DNA of 64,000 nucleotides from a bacterium (GTDB taxonomy: Bacteria > Verrucomicrobiota > Kiritimatiellia > CAIKKV01 > CAIYGI01). Position 1 is the first letter of the stretch. Each line of letters begins with the position of its first letter. Where the stretch lies: assembly GCA_025360745.1 (NCBI GenBank), contig JANYBP010000011.1, positions 1-64,000 of the forward strand, given 5' to 3'. Positions 1 through 9,116 of the stretch are shown piece by piece. The notes under the pieces are model-generated. The model did no database searches. It saw nothing but the letters and a program-made list of their open reading frames with translations, and was not told the DNA's origin. The translations under genes and the position numbers were made by a program.

Positions 1-1
1 C

Positions 2-67
2 AAGCGCGTGACGCTCACACTGGCCGGCAGCAGCGGCGCGTCTGGTACGGTCGTGATCGTGAAGTAG
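2..67 (+). CDS. C-terminal tail of a CDS entering from the left edge (…KRVTLTLAGSSGASGTVVIVK*)
   Basis: Open frame from the window edge to TAG at 65-67; composition plausible for the end of a secreted protein. Only 21 residues visible. Confidence 0.35.
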   Translation, partial: KRVTLTLAGSSGASGTVVIVK

Positions 68-278
68 TAAAAACCGAATAGCCAATAGCCAACAAGGAAC
101 GTCCAATATCCAAGGGAATACCCGCGTATTCCATTGGGTATTGGACCTTTCGCTTTCGTAGCCGCCACGCTGCGCGCGGTGGAGAGAATGGCATGTGACT
201 GTCGTGAAAACGGTATCGCGACAGGATCTTTACTTGGACATTGGATATTCCGTGTTGGCTATTGGACATTCCATGCTC

Positions 279-333
279 CGCCTCTCGCCAGGCGCACGCC
301 ATTCTCGCCACCGCGTTACCGCGGCGGCTACGA
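279..333. repeat. 55-nt dispersed repeat, copy 1 (CGCCTCTCGCCAGGCGCACGCCATTCTCGCCACCGCGTTACCGCGGCGGCTACGA)
   Basis: Near-identical to 681-735 (2 mismatches); the 28-nt core also occurs at 42295-42322; imperfect inverted copy at 156-192. Confidence 0.85.
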
Positions 334-418
334 CGATAAAATCCGACTACCGACCACCGACCACCGATTACCGCCCTCCGCCTTCCTACCTCTGGCTCAG
401 CAATTCTCATTATGGCCG

Positions 419-539
419 CTAGTGTAGTGTCCCGAAAATGACTATACATATATCAAGCCAGTGTTCGATGCCTATTCGCGGAAATCCCAGCAAAAGCCCC
501 GATTTCATATGTCTAGCTATTTAAGGGACACTACACTAG
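419..539. mobile_element. MITE-like non-autonomous element, 121 bp
   Basis: Perfect 15-bp terminal inverted repeats CTAGTGTAGTGTCCC (419-433) / GGGACACTACACTAG (525-539), imperfectly extendable to ~32 bp per arm; no coding capacity; CTAG at both ends. Confidence 0.65.
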
Positions 540-543
540 AATA

Positions 544-626
544 CGGACGACACGGAGGTCGTCCCTCCAAAAACTTGGGAATCACGGGTGTTTTCGTGAA
601 TGGAGGGACGACCTCCGTGTCGTCCG
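544..626. repeat. Large hairpin/cruciform: perfect 26-bp inverted repeat with 31-nt loop
   Basis: CGGACGACACGGAGGTCGTCCCTCCA (544-569) is the exact reverse complement of 601-626; a smaller TCACG…CGTGA inverted repeat lies in the loop. Confidence 0.9.
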
Positions 627-680
627 GACCTGCGCAAGAGGCCATAATGCGAATTGCTGCCTCTGGCTGACCTCCGGCCT

Positions 681-735
681 CGCCTCTCACCAGGCACACG
701 CCATTCTCGCCACCGCGTTACCGCGGCGGCTACGA
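681..735. repeat. 55-nt dispersed repeat, copy 2
   Basis: Matches 279-333. Confidence 0.85.
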
Positions 736-842
736 CCCACCACGAAGCGCACGAAGAACACGAAGAGAATTGAATTCGGTAGGGCGCTCTCGCACAATCG
801 CCGTCTGTTCTCACCCCATGCCCGGGTCTCGGCGATGCCGCC

Positions 843-894
843 CGATCACCGACCACCGACCACCGATTACCGATTACCGACTTCCGCCCTCCAA
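843..894. repeat. Degenerate short-period tandem repeat (ACCGACCACCGACCACCGATTACCGATTACCG)
   Basis: Repeated CCGACCA/CCGATTA words; related tract at 342-385. Confidence 0.7.
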
Positions 895-1025
895 CCGGTG
901 TCGCCGACATTTTACGCGACATTCTTTTTACAATATCGGCGGCTTTGTTTACGTCAGTTAAGCAAGGAGCAGGCGCAGACGTGACGCATATTTTCTGTTG
1001 TCGTTACTTGCTCAACGGAGGTTTC

Positions 1026-3554
1026 ATGAGAACTGCGTTTGGAATACTGCTCTTGTTGACCTCCCCGCTCGCGACGGCGCTGGCGGGCGAAACACCGTCA
1101 GTTGGTGTCACGGTGCTGAACTCCGGTAGTTTTTGGCGTGCCTATCTGACCTGGAAGACCGAAATGCTTCGTGGCGAGGATGGGACGCTGGGCCCGGTCG
1201 CGATCGCCAAAGGCAAGCCGGCGCGTGTAACCGGGACCGAACCGCCGCCGGATAACTGGACGGCGCCTGACTTCGATGACAGCCAGTGGACGCGCATGAA
1301 TGGAGCGATTCAGGGCACGCCATCGCTGGCGGCGATCTGCTTGCGCGGCAAGTTCGAGGTCAAGGATCCGGCCGCGGCCACCGGGCTGGAACTGACGCTG
1401 GCCTTCCGCGGCGGGGCGGTGGTCTATCTTAACGGCCGGGAGGTCGCCCGCGGCAACATGCCCACGGCAAAGGGTCCGCCGGATCTGGTTGGTCCCGCCG
1501 CAGATTATCCCAAGGAAGCTTACGTTCGCCCCGATGGACGTCCGCTTCGCAACGGATTTGGCGATCCGGGCAATTTTAAGGATCGCTTCGCGCTTCGCGA
1601 CAGGACGTTGACCGCCAAACTTCCCGTGGAACTGCTCCGCAAGGGCGTCAATCTGCTGTCGCTGGAAATACACCGGGCGCCCACCCATGAAGTCCAGCTC
1701 AAGGCCAGGAACGACGCTTACGCCCAATGGAGCAGATTGAGTTTTCAGGATTGCAAATTGACGGCGCCGGGCGGAGCGGCGGTGGTTCCCAATCTGGGCC
1801 GGACGGCCGGATTGCGCGTATGGAATCACAGCGTGATGACCGCGGTCGAACCGGATGAGTACGCCGATCCGAACGAAGCGCTCGGGAGCGTGCAAATCGT
1901 CGGCTGCCGGAACGGCGCCTTCAGCGGACAGATTGCGGTCGGCTCGACCGAGGCCATCAATGGACTCAAGGCCGAACCGGCGGCGCTCAAGGGGCCCGGC
2001 GGCGCGGAAATTCCGGCCTCGGCGCTGCAGATTCGCTGGCCCTGTGCGGTTCCCACCGTCGCCCGCGTGAACATGGGGCTGGAGGCGATGGAAGAAACGC
2101 CGCCGGCGACGGCGCCCGTGGTCAAGGGCGCCGCGCTGCAGCCGGTCTTTCTGACGGTCAATATTCCCAAGGACGCCAAGGCCGGCAGTTATACCGGTAG
2201 ACTCGCGATCGCCGCCGGCGCCGCCCCGGTGGATGTGCCCATCCGCGTCAAGGTTGTGGACTGGACTCTGCCCGACACCAGGGACTTTTGCACCTACGCC
2301 GGCATCGTGCAGTCCCCCGACACGCTGGCGATCAAATACAACGTGCCGCTCTGGTCGGAGGCGCACTGGAAACTGATCGACCGGAGTTTCACGCTGCTGG
2401 CGCAGGTTGGGGCGCGCGAAGTGTTCATCCCGCTGATCTGCGAAACGCACCATGGCAACACGCAGACCATGGTGCGCTGGATCAAGGACGGCGCCGGCTA
2501 CAAATACGATTACAGCATCGCCGAGCGCTATCTGGACCTTGCGCAAAAGAGGCTGGGCAAGGTGGCCGCGGTCGGACTCTATATCTGGGATCGGCAGGGC
2601 ATCGGTTCGTCGTGGGGAAAATCGCCCCGCGTCGAGCAGGCGAATCCGGCGCGCGTGTCGCTGCTGGAGCCCGCCACCGGCAAGGTCGCGCCCATGGACG
2701 CTCCGAAGTGGGGGACGCCGGAAAGTATTCCGTTCTGGAAACCGGTTTTTGCGGGAATGCGCGAGCGGCTCAAGGCGCGGGGGCTGGAGCAGGCCGCGCA
2801 ACTGGCCATGCTGCTCGACAGCAAGCCGCTGAAGGCGACGGTTGACGACCTCGCGGCCGCCGCGCCCGGGTTGAAATACATGATGGTGGCGCACCTGTTT
2901 TTCAACGGTCCGCTGGCCTCCTGGGCGAGCGTGTGGGCCGCCAAGCAACTGAAACTTCCGGAAGTCCGGACGCCCTACGTGATTGGGGACGAGAAACTCC
3001 CTTACACTTTACGGGCCTTCCCCCGCTACGGAGGGGGCTCGGTGTCGTTCCATAATGCGCAAGGGCCCACCTGCCGGGTGTTGATGGAATCGGAATATTG
3101 CGCGGGCAACGACGGCTTCGGCTGGGTGGGCGCCGATTTCTGGCCCTCGCGGAAGGATGCCAAGAACAGGGAGCGCGATATCCTGGGCGGCGCGGAGGTA
3201 GGCGGCATCACTGTGCCGCTTGAACACTCCGTGACGGCCCTCCTGGCTCCGGGGGCCGCCGGTCCGATTTCGACGCTGCGCTTCGAGCTGCTTCGGGAGG
3301 GAACGCAGGAGACCCAGGCGGCGATGTTGATCGCCGGCGCGCTCAACGATCCGGCGCAACGGGCCAAACTCGGAGACGAGTTAGCCGGACGCGCGCGGAA
3401 ACTTCTTTTCGACCGCGCCACCGATCTCTTCTGGGGTAATTGGTTCGAAGGTCCCCATCCCGAACTCTGGCCGGCACGGCCCTGGCAGGCCGAATCGGAA
3501 AAACTTTATCAACTGGCCGGCGAGGTGGCCGGCAAACTGGGCACAGTCAAGTAG
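1026..3554 (+). CDS. Secreted DUF4091/GH123-like protein (putative glycoside hydrolase)
   Basis: ORF with signal peptide MRTAFGILLLLTSPLATALAG from ATG 1026; N-terminal beta-rich part, then 'VDWTLPDTRDFCTYAGIVQSPDTLA…' resembling DUF4091-type proteins. Confidence 0.7.
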   Translation: MRTAFGILLLLTSPLATALAGETPSVGVTVLNSGSFWRAYLTWKTEMLRGEDGTLGPVAIAKGKPARVTGTEPPPDNWTAPDFDDSQWTRMNGAIQGTPSLAAICLRGKFEVKDPAAATGLELTLAFRGGAVVYLNGREVARGNMPTAKGPPDLVGPAADYPKEAYVRPDGRPLRNGFGDPGNFKDRFALRDRTLTAKLPVELLRKGVNLLSLEIHRAPTHEVQLKARNDAYAQWSRLSFQDCKLTAPGGAAVVPNLGRTAGLRVWNHSVMTAVEPDEYADPNEALGSVQIVGCRNGAFSGQIAVGSTEAINGLKAEPAALKGPGGAEIPASALQIRWPCAVPTVARVNMGLEAMEETPPATAPVVKGAALQPVFLTVNIPKDAKAGSYTGRLAIAAGAAPVDVPIRVKVVDWTLPDTRDFCTYAGIVQSPDTLAIKYNVPLWSEAHWKLIDRSFTLLAQVGAREVFIPLICETHHGNTQTMVRWIKDGAGYKYDYSIAERYLDLAQKRLGKVAAVGLYIWDRQGIGSSWGKSPRVEQANPARVSLLEPATGKVAPMDAPKWGTPESIPFWKPVFAGMRERLKARGLEQAAQLAMLLDSKPLKATVDDLAAAAPGLKYMMVAHLFFNGPLASWASVWAAKQLKLPEVRTPYVIGDEKLPYTLRAFPRYGGGSVSFHNAQGPTCRVLMESEYCAGNDGFGWVGADFWPSRKDAKNRERDILGGAEVGGITVPLEHSVTALLAPGAAGPISTLRFELLREGTQETQAAMLIAGALNDPAQRAKLGDELAGRARKLLFDRATDLFWGNWFEGPHPELWPARPWQAESEKLYQLAGEVAGKLGTVK

Positions 3555-3605
3555 CGGAAATTTTTGCGGCGCCAAGACGGCGTTAGACCAGGAATGAGAT
3601 ACATA

Positions 3606-6536
3606 ATGAATAAACTGACGACATTGTTGATTGTGGGGCAGGCGGCGGCGACGCTGGCCCTGGAACCTGCTTTCGATGCCAGGTCCCTTGTGGCTGAAAC
3701 CGGCATCGGCAATGGGCTCTGCATCGCCATGGGCCTGGATCTGCCCGCCGCGAAAGCGCTGCTTGCCGACAGCCGGCTTTACGTGCAGTTGGTCGCGCCC
3801 GATGACAAGACCGCGCTCGAGTGGCTGCGCGCATTCGAATCCGGCAAGGAACGCGCCGGGGTTTCGGTTGTCAGCCATAAGCCGGACCCGCTGCCTTACT
3901 CGCGGAACGTGGCCAACCTGATTGTCGTCAAGGGCGGGGCCAATTGTCCGCCGGCCGCGGAAATCAACCGCGTGCTGACGCCCGGCGGCGCGGCCGTGAT
4001 TTTCGGCGCGCCGGCGGCGTTCGCCGGGCAGGCCGGAAAACTCGGGCTCACCAGGGAAAACTCGGCGTCGGCGCTGATCCTGCGCAAGCCCAAACTGCCG
4101 GCCTCGGAGGACTGGGGCAATCTGTCCGGCGGTCCGGAACTCGGCAACTCGCTGCCGAATTCGACCATCGAGCCGAGTATGTCGCTGCGTTGGAGAGCCG
4201 GGCCGCGCTGGCAGGCCCGTGACAACAATGACGACGCGCTGGTCTGCGGCGGCGGCGTGCTGGTCTACCGGCAGATCGAAGTCGTGCCAGGTTCCGTGGA
4301 GCAGTTCCAGCAGGTGCTGATCGCCAGGGACGCCTACAACGGGCGCGAGTTGTGGCGGCATGTCGGACAACCGATCAATCATCCGCGCTACGGTTTTAGT
4401 TTTACGCCGTTGATGGCGGTCGGCGAAGGCCGGATCTGCGGCGAACTGGACGGCAAACTGACCTGTCTGGATGCGGCGAGCGGACGGAAACTCTTCACGC
4501 CCGAATTGGCGAAACCGGCGCGGACCGCGGAACTCTACCGCAAATACCTGATTTTCAGCGGCGACGGCGCGCTGTCGGTGCATGCCCTGGCGGACGGGAA
4601 AAAGTTGTGGACCAAGTCCCTGCCCGGGAAGGCTGTCGTGCGGCCGATCAAGGGCGAGACGATTTTCCTGCCGCTGGACAACAAGATCGCGGCCTGCCGC
4701 CTGGACACCGGCGCGGAACTCTGGAGCGTCCCGACCGGCAAGGACGAGCGCCCCGAACTGGAATTCAGGGGCCGGATTTTCTGCACCGGCGCCGCCGTTC
4801 ACTACACCAAGAGCAGCAAGGAGAAGACCTTCATTTTCGCGCTCGACCAGAAGACCGGCAAGGCCCTCTGGACATCGGAAGTCGACAACCCCCAGACCGT
4901 GTTTCCCGGCTTCAAGGACATCTCCGAGAGTTTGAGCCTGGTCGCCTTCGACGACGAAATCTGGGGCTACTTTAATAAGCGCGCCGTTGACCGGGGCTAC
5001 ACCGTGCATCTGACCTGTCTGGATGCCCGCACCGGCGAGGTCAGGAAAAAGAACTACTCGATGCACAACGGCTCCACGCACTGCTGGGGCTTCAAAGGCG
5101 CCGGCAATTATCTCTTGTACTCCAAGAACCAATTTGTGGACCGGCGCGACATGAAGGAAACCGTCAACGGTTTGGTGCGCTCCGTCTGCGGCGTGGGACA
5201 CATCCCCGCCGCGCAGCAGCTTTTCATGCTGCCGCATAATTGCCGCTGCGGCACCTTGATCCGCGGCGTGCTGGCCATGGGCGCTCCCGAAAAAGCGTAC
5301 GACTTCGAGAACTACGCGGCCCCGGCTCCCGTCGTGATGGGCGGGCGGTACACGACGCAGGCGGATTCGCCGGGCGACTGGCCCATGTACCGCGGCACGG
5401 CTCAGCGCTCCAGCAGTTGCAAGTCCGGCGCCGGCGCCGTTCTCAAGAAGAAGTGGGAAACGTCCGTCGGCGGCGAAGGTCTTTCCCAGGCTGTCTCGGC
5501 CTACGGAATGGTTGTTTTGAGCGACAGCGAAGGCCAGCGGATCGTTGCGCTCGATTCTGAAAACGGCGCGATCAAGTGGAACTTTCCCACCGGCAGCCGG
5601 GTCTCGTATCCGCCCGCGCTTTATAAGGGACTATGCCTCTTCGGGACCGTCGGCGGCTGGGTCTGGGCGCTGGACGCCAGGAGCGGTGCGCCGGTCTGGA
5701 AATTGCGCGCCGCCCCGGACGACTGCTTCATGGGCAGCCAGGACCGCTTCGAGTCCCGCTGGCCGGTGGTCGGCGATGTGCTGGTCCAGAACGGCGTCGG
5801 CTATGTCAACGCCGGCCGGGCCGGAACGATCGACGGCGGCGTGCAGGTGGTGGCCTTCGACCCGGCGACCGGCAAGGTCGCATGGAACAAGGCTTTCACA
5901 AACGCGGTCAGCGCGGACCTGCTGGTTGGCAAACCCTCCGGCGACGGCTTCATGATCAACGCCAAACTAGTTATCACGGCCTCCAAAACGATGAGCAACA
6001 CGAGCGCGGAACCGCCGGGCTGCCTGAACATCGTGTTGCGCTCCATCGGCGGCGTCGGCAGTTATTCGGCGCTCGACGATTACCTGTCGAGCAGCGCGCG
6101 CCACCAGATTTCCGCGCGTCGCGAAAAGCTCGGGGACATGAGGATCGCGGGTATCAATGTCGCCTTTTCGGACAAACTCTCGATCGCCACGCTGCTCGTT
6201 CCCAGGAAGGAAGTGAAGGATCTGCTGGCCCCCGAACAGCGGCTGGCGGCGGCGGACGCGCCCAAGAAGATCAAGTGGGATTTGCCCGCGGCGGGGATGC
6301 GGGTGGACGGCCTGGTGCTGGCATCGGATACGATCTACTGGGTCGGCGGCTCGCCGACCGACGATCCCAAGGTCGAGTCCACGCTGCAGGCATGGTCGGC
6401 GGCCGACGGCAAATGCCTGAATTCCGTGGCTTTCGGTGAGCGCGCGATCCCCGACGGACTTTCCATCGCCAACGGGAATGCTATCATCGTCACCAGGAGC
6501 GGCAAGGTGCTCTGCTATGGCGGCCAGGCGAAATGA
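3606..6536 (+). CDS. Secreted PQQ-binding-like beta-propeller repeat protein with N-terminal methyltransferase-like segment
   Basis: Repeated 'LTCLDAASGRKLF', 'ALDQKTGKALW', 'VALDSENGAIKWNFPTGSRV', 'WALDARSGAPVWKL' PQQ-type motifs; signal-like N-terminus from ATG 3606. Confidence 0.8.
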   Translation: MNKLTTLLIVGQAAATLALEPAFDARSLVAETGIGNGLCIAMGLDLPAAKALLADSRLYVQLVAPDDKTALEWLRAFESGKERAGVSVVSHKPDPLPYSRNVANLIVVKGGANCPPAAEINRVLTPGGAAVIFGAPAAFAGQAGKLGLTRENSASALILRKPKLPASEDWGNLSGGPELGNSLPNSTIEPSMSLRWRAGPRWQARDNNDDALVCGGGVLVYRQIEVVPGSVEQFQQVLIARDAYNGRELWRHVGQPINHPRYGFSFTPLMAVGEGRICGELDGKLTCLDAASGRKLFTPELAKPARTAELYRKYLIFSGDGALSVHALADGKKLWTKSLPGKAVVRPIKGETIFLPLDNKIAACRLDTGAELWSVPTGKDERPELEFRGRIFCTGAAVHYTKSSKEKTFIFALDQKTGKALWTSEVDNPQTVFPGFKDISESLSLVAFDDEIWGYFNKRAVDRGYTVHLTCLDARTGEVRKKNYSMHNGSTHCWGFKGAGNYLLYSKNQFVDRRDMKETVNGLVRSVCGVGHIPAAQQLFMLPHNCRCGTLIRGVLAMGAPEKAYDFENYAAPAPVVMGGRYTTQADSPGDWPMYRGTAQRSSSCKSGAGAVLKKKWETSVGGEGLSQAVSAYGMVVLSDSEGQRIVALDSENGAIKWNFPTGSRVSYPPALYKGLCLFGTVGGWVWALDARSGAPVWKLRAAPDDCFMGSQDRFESRWPVVGDVLVQNGVGYVNAGRAGTIDGGVQVVAFDPATGKVAWNKAFTNAVSADLLVGKPSGDGFMINAKLVITASKTMSNTSAEPPGCLNIVLRSIGGVGSYSALDDYLSSSARHQISARREKLGDMRIAGINVAFSDKLSIATLLVPRKEVKDLLAPEQRLAAADAPKKIKWDLPAAGMRVDGLVLASDTIYWVGGSPTDDPKVESTLQAWSAADGKCLNSVAFGERAIPDGLSIANGNAIIVTRSGKVLCYGGQAK

Positions 6537-6601
6537 AAAAAACGCGGACCGGTTTAGTGACGCGGACTGTCGGTTCGTGGCGAAAGCGGCCCGCGTGCAA
6601 T

Positions 6602-6626
6602 GCGCAAGCGGAACGCTTGCGCCACG
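6602..6626. repeat. Short palindromic intergenic element GCGCAAGCGGAACGCTTGCGCCACG
   Basis: Same palindrome as 13871-13895. Confidence 0.7.
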
Positions 6627-6758
6627 GGATGCGTCAGTCCGCCGTATTGGTGACGCATGACGCGGGCGGCGAACGGCTGGTTGCCGCGAGTATAATTTTA
6701 CTGTGTGCGGGTGTTGGATGTTGGAGTTAACCAGGAAAAATAAACATCGGGAGGACGT

Positions 6759-9044
6759 ATGCGAACGAGCAGACGGCGTGTCGTCGTACTTGTGGCGGCG
6801 GCATTGGCGCTGATGGGTGGCGGATCGGTGGGCAGGGTTGGCGCAGCCGAGCCGGCGGCGCCCGTGGCGACCTTTGAACTGTCTGCCATGTCCGATGGCC
6901 AGTTCGACATGGCGGGCTGGTCCGGCGTCGTCAATGAAGGCGGAACCAGGTGCCGCAAGGCGCTCGTCGCCAAGGCCGGCGAGGCGCGTGTCAAGGCCTG
7001 GTGGAAGGCCGGCGACCTGCGACCAGCCGAAGGCGACCGTTTTGTGCTCGATGTGAAGTACAAGGATGTGCTCGCCAAGCCCGCGCAGTTCCATATTTTC
7101 AGCGGTATCGCCAGGAATTTCGGCTACTGGCCGCTCCACAAGTTCGGCGGCGCCAACGACGGCCAGTGGAAGACCGCCGCGATTCCGCTGCCCTGGGACA
7201 TGGTCGCCCGGCTGGTCAGTTCCCTGGATCCCGCGCGCAACGCGCCGGAGCTGACGGCCTTTGAAATTTCGGCACCGGCCGATTTGCCGGTCGCCTCCGT
7301 GACCGTCCGCAAAGACGCGCCCGGCGACGAAGCGCGCTTCTACGCCGAATGCCGGACGCAGATCGCGGCCGAGCAAAGCGCGGCGCGCGAGAAAAATCCC
7401 CCGCCGGTTGTGAAAGCCCCGCCCAAAGCTACGGGACCGCTGGCGGTCTTCCCGTGGGATCCCGGCTGCCGGCTTTTCCAGGACTGTGGCGGTCTGCCCG
7501 GCACGCTGGGCAAACCGGTGAAGGTGCGGATGTGCTTGAATGAACTCGAGCCGGGCTCCTTCGGCGTCTATGCCAACGGCGCCGGCTTGACCGGCGTTGA
7601 CTACGAGATTACGCCGCTTACGGACGCCTCCGGCAAGATCCTCAAGGCCGTGGTGGAACGGCGCACGGCCGAGTATGCGCTGCTGGACGGCAAGTGGACG
7701 CCGATGCGCTTTTGGCCCGCTTACGCCGTCGACATCCAGGCCGGCCGGTCGCACTGGTTCTTCTTCAACATCGAAACCAGACGCGGCGAAAGCGCGCCGG
7801 GCCTGTACAAGGGCACGATCGCCATCAAAGCGAAGGAAGGCAAGGTCGAGCTGCCGCTGGAAGTCGAAGTGCTGCCGGTGGACCTCCAGACCATGGACGA
7901 GGCCGGCATCGCCATGTTCGGCTGTTACTCGCGGATGCCGCCGATGCACGACCTCGAGTTCGAACGCCGTTACAACTACGGCGGCGCGCTGCTCTGGTAC
8001 GCCAGTTTCGCCCCGCCGATGGCGCTCAAGGACGGCAAGCTCGTCTTCGATTTCACCTATCCGGACGACTGGATGAAGGGCGCCCGCCGGCGCGGGTTCA
8101 CAGGGGCCATCTGGTATCTGGGCGGCAACTCCGCCAAGATGCCCAACACCTTGACCCTGTTTTCGAAGCTTGGAACGATGGATAAAAAAATGACGTACGA
8201 GCAGTGGTGCACCGCTCAGAACGGCAAGAACCTGTTGCCCGAAACAAGGAGCCGCTTCGTCGAGTGGATGCGTACGCTGAACGAGCACGCCGTGTCAAAC
8301 GGCTGGCTCGAACTCTTTCCAACGCCGCACGATGAGCCGCAGAAATGGGCCAGCCGCGGGGCCTGGATCAAGTCGTTCTTCAAGGACGCCTGTGCCGCGA
8401 TTCGTGAGGCCGACCCGCGCATCCGCGTTTACGGGTGCATTCATCATGTCAGGAACTGGCAGGGCATCGTCGAGCTGTGGAATGTCTTCGTGGACGATAT
8501 CGACGTCTACAACACAAACGCCGTGGGCGAGGATCTCGACGTGGCCAACAAGGTCCGCAAGGCCGGCGCGGCGGCCAAGGCCCGCGGCGGCAAGGACAAG
8601 CTCTTCTGGCAGTACACCGCGCTCGGCGGCGGCATGCCGGAATCGCAGCGCTTCTCGTTCGGATTCTTCTATGGCTCCTTCGGCTCGAGCGGGTGCACGG
8701 CCTGGGCATACAACTGGGACGATTCGTGGGATATCTCCGGCCGTAAAGGCGACCTGGCGGTCACCGCCTGGACGACACCCTATCAGACCATTCCCTCACC
8801 CTGGATGGAAGGACAGCGCGAGGGCCTCGACGACCGGCGCGTCATTGCCACCTACCAGAAGCGCTTCGCCAAGGATCCGGCGGCGCTCAAGGTGCTCGAC
8901 AAAATTCTCGACGAGGCCAGGGCCAGCCGTTCCAAGAAGAGCGGCGAAAACAAGGAGGCGGGCTTTTTCGACGCCATCGATAACGCTTCCAAGTTGACCC
9001 AGTGGCGCAACACGCTGCTGGAAAAACTGGCCGCGGCCAAATAA
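6759..9044 (+). CDS. Secreted DUF4091/GH123-like protein
   Basis: Signal peptide; C-terminal 'ELFPTPHDEPQKW…DIDVYNTNAVGEDLDVANKVRKAG…WAYNWDDSWDISG…EGLDDRRVIATYQKR' resembles GH123/DUF4091 catalytic-domain proteins. Confidence 0.75.
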   Translation: MRTSRRRVVVLVAAALALMGGGSVGRVGAAEPAAPVATFELSAMSDGQFDMAGWSGVVNEGGTRCRKALVAKAGEARVKAWWKAGDLRPAEGDRFVLDVKYKDVLAKPAQFHIFSGIARNFGYWPLHKFGGANDGQWKTAAIPLPWDMVARLVSSLDPARNAPELTAFEISAPADLPVASVTVRKDAPGDEARFYAECRTQIAAEQSAAREKNPPPVVKAPPKATGPLAVFPWDPGCRLFQDCGGLPGTLGKPVKVRMCLNELEPGSFGVYANGAGLTGVDYEITPLTDASGKILKAVVERRTAEYALLDGKWTPMRFWPAYAVDIQAGRSHWFFFNIETRRGESAPGLYKGTIAIKAKEGKVELPLEVEVLPVDLQTMDEAGIAMFGCYSRMPPMHDLEFERRYNYGGALLWYASFAPPMALKDGKLVFDFTYPDDWMKGARRRGFTGAIWYLGGNSAKMPNTLTLFSKLGTMDKKMTYEQWCTAQNGKNLLPETRSRFVEWMRTLNEHAVSNGWLELFPTPHDEPQKWASRGAWIKSFFKDACAAIREADPRIRVYGCIHHVRNWQGIVELWNVFVDDIDVYNTNAVGEDLDVANKVRKAGAAAKARGGKDKLFWQYTALGGGMPESQRFSFGFFYGSFGSSGCTAWAYNWDDSWDISGRKGDLAVTAWTTPYQTIPSPWMEGQREGLDDRRVIATYQKRFAKDPAALKVLDKILDEARASRSKKSGENKEAGFFDAIDNASKLTQWRNTLLEKLAAAK

Positions 9045-9116
9045 GGCCGCCTCAAACCGAAAACCGCGGGAAGACACACCCGGACCAACGGGTGCAGGGG
9101 ACCGGATGGAACCGGG

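Noticed and set aside
14-449. ORFs in the first 900 bp (15-449 minus, 134-427 plus, 536-922 minus)
   Set aside because: They read through inverted repeats, the MITE-like element and short-period repeats; not credible genes.
301-900. CRISPR array
   Set aside because: Repeats are too few, unevenly spaced and found in both orientations with no cas genes.
1098-2948. 616-aa minus-strand ORF opposite the first DUF4091-like gene
   Set aside because: Antisense to a well-supported CDS; Arg/His/Gly-rich translation with no domain logic, the usual high-GC shadow ORF.
5967-8288. 773-aa minus-strand ORF spanning two plus-strand genes
   Set aside because: Covers two convincing plus-strand CDSs and their spacer; low-complexity basic translation, no motifs.
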